Source of the DNA: Vavraia culicis subsp. floridensis
Taxonomy: Eukaryota > Microsporidia > Pleistophoridae
Length of the DNA: 64,000 nucleotides
Assembly (NCBI RefSeq): GCF_000192795.1
Contig: NW_007360607.1
Coordinates: forward strand, 62,001 to 126,000
Direction of reading: 5' to 3'
Shown: piece by piece, positions 60,986-64,000 of the stretch
Numbering within the stretch: position 1 is the stretch's first letter
How the letters are laid out: every line of letters starts with the position of its first letter
Translations under genes and position numbers: made by a program
Notes under the pieces: generated by a model
The model's database searches: none
What the model saw: only the letters and a program-made list of their open reading frames with translations
What the model was told of the DNA's origin: nothing

Positions 60986-62170
60986 ATGCCGCAGATCCGA
61001 TTTGTATCTTCTCTGCTGCTATCACTACTATTTAGCATCACTATCAAGCGTCACCAATACAACTATCTATTCGGGATTATTTTGCTGTGTATTGCGTACG
61101 GGTTTATTGCTGTGTGTATTTATTTCTACGTGTTCTTTTTTAATTTGCTGGTGATTTATTTCCTGAGAAACTACAAGCACAAGAGGCATGTTGTACTCAT
61201 CGTGAGCATCATGTCACTGTTGCTCTGCAGCTACTATTATAAGGTTATCACCTGTACCAAGTCGCATAACATCTGTGGACCGATTATGGTTTTGGTCATA
61301 AAACTGTACTATCTGGCTAAGGAATTGGACTGCGACAACGCCTTTTACACAGATATTTTTAACTACGTATTTTGTATTCCCGGTGTGATAGCCGGACCAG
61401 CTTGCTCATTGCTAGACTTCGAAAAAAACAAAGCCAAGAAAATAAACAATAGAATGGCGCTTAAAAAGCTTGCTGAGAGCTTGCTCTATCTTGCACTGCA
61501 TGTTCTAATAACAAGAAACACAAATTACAACATACTGCTTGACAAAGATCTTTTGTTCCCCCACAAGATTTTTTATCTGGTGTTGATAGGCTTTGGATTC
61601 AAGTGCCGGTACTATTTCATATGGAATTTTACAGATGCCTGCTATATATTTAACGGATTCCAGAATATGACCAACATAAAAGCGATAGAATCAGAGTTAA
61701 GCTCAGATATGAAGGAACTGGCGCAATCCTGGAATATTTACACGAACAAATGGCTGAAAGAGTCTGTTTTCGATGAGTTGAAGAATCGTTCGGTATTTCT
61801 TGCAGCAACATGCACCTTTATCGTTTCAGCGCTATGGCACGGTCCAAAATTGGGCTATTTTTTTATGTTCCTAGGCTTTCTGTTCGGAACAACTGTGATA
61901 AAATCAAACCACAAGATCTTCAGTTCGTTCTTCTCCGTAACAACTCTCCGTATACTGGGCATAGTGCAAACTAATTTGATTGTCAATTACCTAATTATAC
62001 CATTTTCACTGCTTGACACGTCCATTGTCTATGAAACATGGAGTAATTTGTACTACTTCGTACATTTTTGGTATGTAATTTCTCTTATAGGGTTCTTGTG
62101 GACTAAGGGGAAGAGTTCCGGTGAAATGAAAAAGCAGCAGATGAAAAGACAGCGAAGAAAATCGGTTTAA
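60986..62170 (+). CDS. MBOAT lysophospholipid acyltransferase-like 2, 394 aa
   Basis: Tandem paralogue of the gene at 58747 with the same layout: KHKRHVVLIV, CGPIMVLVIKLYYLAKELD, CIPGVIAGPA, QSWNIYTNKWLKESVF with catalytic Asn, and SALWHGPKLGYF with His285. The N-terminus MPQIRFVSSLLLSLLFSI aligns with the first helix of the paralogue, and CCC lies at -12 to -14, so the upstream TTG extension is not used. Ends in a Lys/Arg-rich tail (QQMKRQRRKS) typical of ER retention. The stop TAA is inside AATAAA. Confidence 0.88.
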   Translation: MPQIRFVSSLLLSLLFSITIKRHQYNYLFGIILLCIAYGFIAVCIYFYVFFFNLLVIYFLRNYKHKRHVVLIVSIMSLLLCSYYYKVITCTKSHNICGPIMVLVIKLYYLAKELDCDNAFYTDIFNYVFCIPGVIAGPACSLLDFEKNKAKKINNRMALKKLAESLLYLALHVLITRNTNYNILLDKDLLFPHKIFYLVLIGFGFKCRYYFIWNFTDACYIFNGFQNMTNIKAIESELSSDMKELAQSWNIYTNKWLKESVFDELKNRSVFLAATCTFIVSALWHGPKLGYFFMFLGFLFGTTVIKSNHKIFSSFFSVTTLRILGIVQTNLIVNYLIIPFSLLDTSIVYETWSNLYYFVHFWYVISLIGFLWTKGKSSGEMKKQQMKRQRRKSV

Positions 62171-62674
62171 TAAAACGGTTATTTTTGTACAGCAAAATCG
62201 TTTTTAAAGCACAATCTACCGACCATTTCTGTGGAGTATCGATTGTTGATCCCGAGAAACATATTAATATGTCCGAGGCACAGTCAGGGCGGTGAATGCG
62301 ACTTAATTGAACATCCTTTTTAAAACAATTGTATAGGCGATAACTGCCGGTAGTCTCTTCTTTGTCAATCAAATCTAAACAATCGCAGCGTTTATTTTAG
62401 TGCGATTCCTGATGCAATTTCTTTACATTACCCGGCCGATTGGCAACTCAACAAAGGGCAGATTCATCAATCCTAGGGCAAGAACATATTTCCAAGGAAT
62501 GTTGGTTTGATAAATATGCTTCGTTAACCATTATTATACAAATTAGCACGGACCAGAAAGGATCCTGCGTGAAACAGATGACAACAGAATCAACTTGGAC
62601 AAAATAATAAGTGCATTTGAATTACACGATCGACACGGAAATGTACAGAAGATTTTTTCACATCATTAATTTAG
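62171..62674. other. 0.5-kb convergent spacer
   Basis: Lies between convergent MBOAT2 and MetAP2 genes; no feature seen apart from the AATAAA at the MBOAT2 stop. Confidence 0.5.
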
Positions 62675-63721
62675 TTAATAATCCTCACCCCGTGTGAGTA
62701 TTTCCTTTGTTTCCTCATTTAGGTACACGGTGTGCTCAAATTGACTCACAAATGAGCCTTTGATATCGTGCAACGGCGGGTAAGGCTCGAGCAAGCCCAG
62801 CATGGCAAGGTTCTTGAGCGATATCAGAGAGGATGTTTTGAAATCGTAGTGTCGGTCGATAAACCTGGCAGAAAAAGGCAACGTTTTTATGTGCTTTTTG
62901 ATGATTTGAAGGACCTTTACATTCTTTGGATTGCTTACCATAAACTTATTAGGATTTGTGAGCATGAAGTGCGAGCAATTTGGACCGTCCTTCACCATCC
63001 CGTTTCCAGTGGTGGCAAATGTCTCCAGCGCGTAGAAACCATCGGCTTCGAGCCGATCTGGATCGTCATTTTCCACCAGCGGAATCGACACACCGCCATG
63101 AATTTTGTACGGTTTTATCGAGTGACCATTCAAATTCATTACCGGTTTGATCGGAACTCGTTTACCATCCAGCATCAATTCGTAGCTATTGATAACCTCC
63201 GATATTTCTCTTCCTATTTCACCCACACATACATCCACGCCCATCGTCTTGATGCCCTTCTCGGTAGCCTCCTTGGACGCTTCAAGCAACTTGTTCATTT
63301 TTGGATCCCATGTCACAGTAAAAGCCGAGTCCATTATCACACCATTCACATGCGTTCCAAAATCTACCTTTAGCACGTCTGTTTCCTTGAGAAAGATCTC
63401 CTCGTCACCAGGATTCACGCTGTAATGCGCCGCACAATCATTCAGAGACACGCCCGTCGGAAATCCCAAGCCATCGTTCAACTCGCCCTTGAGAAGAGTG
63501 GTCGTTGAATTTTCGACCAAACTGCAGATCTCACTAAGCGTCATCCCAGGTCGCAGATTATTTTGCAGGTGGTAACGAACACGCCTGTGTGCCTCTGCTG
63601 CTCTACGAGCATTTGCAAGCACATCAGTTTGAAGTGTCTTGCCGATCACTTCTCCCGGTTTATGACCCACTTTCTCGAGCAGTTCAATTGGTAGTTCGCT
63701 GAGTTTTTGTTTCTCGGACAT
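62675..63721 (-). CDS. MAP2: methionine aminopeptidase type 2, 348 aa
   Basis: Removes initiator Met from nascent proteins; the target of fumagillin in microsporidia, and microsporidia lack MetAP1. All catalytic positions are visible: His99 (NDCAAHYS), the residue fumagillin alkylates; metal ligands Asp120 (KVDFGTH), Asp131 (IMDSAF), His200 (LNGHSI), Glu233 (ALETFAT) and Glu329 (FEHTVY). The type-2 insert between His200 and Glu233 is present. The poly-basic N-terminal extension of animal MetAP2 is missing, as in other microsporidia. CCC at -4 to -6 before the ATG on the minus strand. Confidence 0.97.
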   Translation of the reverse strand: MSEKQKLSELPIELLEKVGHKPGEVIGKTLQTDVLANARRAAEAHRRVRYHLQNNLRPGMTLSEICSLVENSTTTLLKGELNDGLGFPTGVSLNDCAAHYSVNPGDEEIFLKETDVLKVDFGTHVNGVIMDSAFTVTWDPKMNKLLEASKEATEKGIKTMGVDVCVGEIGREISEVINSYELMLDGKRVPIKPVMNLNGHSIKPYKIHGGVSIPLVENDDPDRLEADGFYALETFATTGNGMVKDGPNCSHFMLTNPNKFMVSNPKNVKVLQIIKKHIKTLPFSARFIDRHYDFKTSSLISLKNLAMLGLLEPYPPLHDIKGSFVSQFEHTVYLNEETKEILTRGEDY

Positions 63722-64000
63722 TAAGGGATTGTTTGTTAAATATTTTTTATTATCGATAAAAAGGCATCAAATATCTGTGATTATGGATTATAATTCCGTT
63801 GGTAAACATGTGGATGTGGTGATACCCCGCTGATAAATCTCTTCTGTGTCATGCTTTAATGATTGAATACATTTCAGAAAAACATTTACGAAATGAACCA
63901 ATCATAAATTCGCAACTTGGCGTACGGTGCGAAACCTTTAAAATTAACTACGTAATTTTATTCAATGCAGGCACCTGTGCATTTTATGATTTTTGACGGC
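63722..64000. other. 279-bp window edge, presumed promoter side of MetAP2
   Basis: AT-rich flank upstream of the MetAP2 start; no gene seen before the window ends. Confidence 0.5.

Overview
The window looks like chromosomal DNA of a microsporidian, an obligate intracellular fungal relative. The evidence is as follows. Genes are short single-exon eukaryotic genes; the one clear exception has a 24-nt intron. There are two NTT/TLC-type nucleotide carriers of the kind microsporidia use to draw on host ATP. Core proteins are reduced (V-ATPase D, CCT3, RPC34, CDK1, CHK1, MetAP2). A C-run or G-run sits just upstream of most start codons, as reported for microsporidian translation starts. The sequence is AT-rich with long gene-poor spacers, so it resembles the less compact genomes (Trachipleistophora/Vavraia-like) more than Encephalitozoon. 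The species is not identified; this placement is inference.

Layout. 0-5 kb: SNAP-25-like SNARE, WD40 protein, V-ATPase subunit D, tRNA-Asn, CHK1. 5-13 kb: two tandem NTT-like carriers in large spacers, one holding a possible small ncRNA. 13-19 kb: NF-YB/HAP3, two orphan proteins, an SCA7/Sgf73-type SAGA subunit and a single-pass membrane protein with LPxY motifs. 19-26 kb: Rab escort/GDI-like protein, MCM9-like helicase, an orphan, a 49-aa gene and a CDK1-type kinase. 26-36 kb: gene-poor, with two copies of a ~477-bp repeat, a cold-shock protein gene with a 24-nt intron, a TCP10/CPAP G-box miniprotein and a type I membrane protein. 36-46 kb: CCT3, two small divergent genes, a class III cyclase homologue, RPC34 and satellites. 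46-62 kb: a lipid block (GPAT3/4-like acyltransferase, ACAT/DGAT-like MBOAT, PH+ORD oxysterol-binding-like protein, two LPLAT-type MBOATs) interrupted by MSH5 and an orphan. 62.7-63.7 kb: methionine aminopeptidase 2.

Themes. Several recognisable enzymes keep their fold but have lost canonical active-site residues: MSH5 has no Walker A, the MCM9-like protein has Walker B Glu replaced by Ala, the cyclase lacks its transition-state Asn and Arg, and the ORP lacks HHPP. The lipid genes could supply phosphatidate, lysophospholipid remodelling, neutral-lipid storage and lipid transfer. Annotated starts use ATG plus the nearby C/G-run, so several genes are shorter than the longest open frame.
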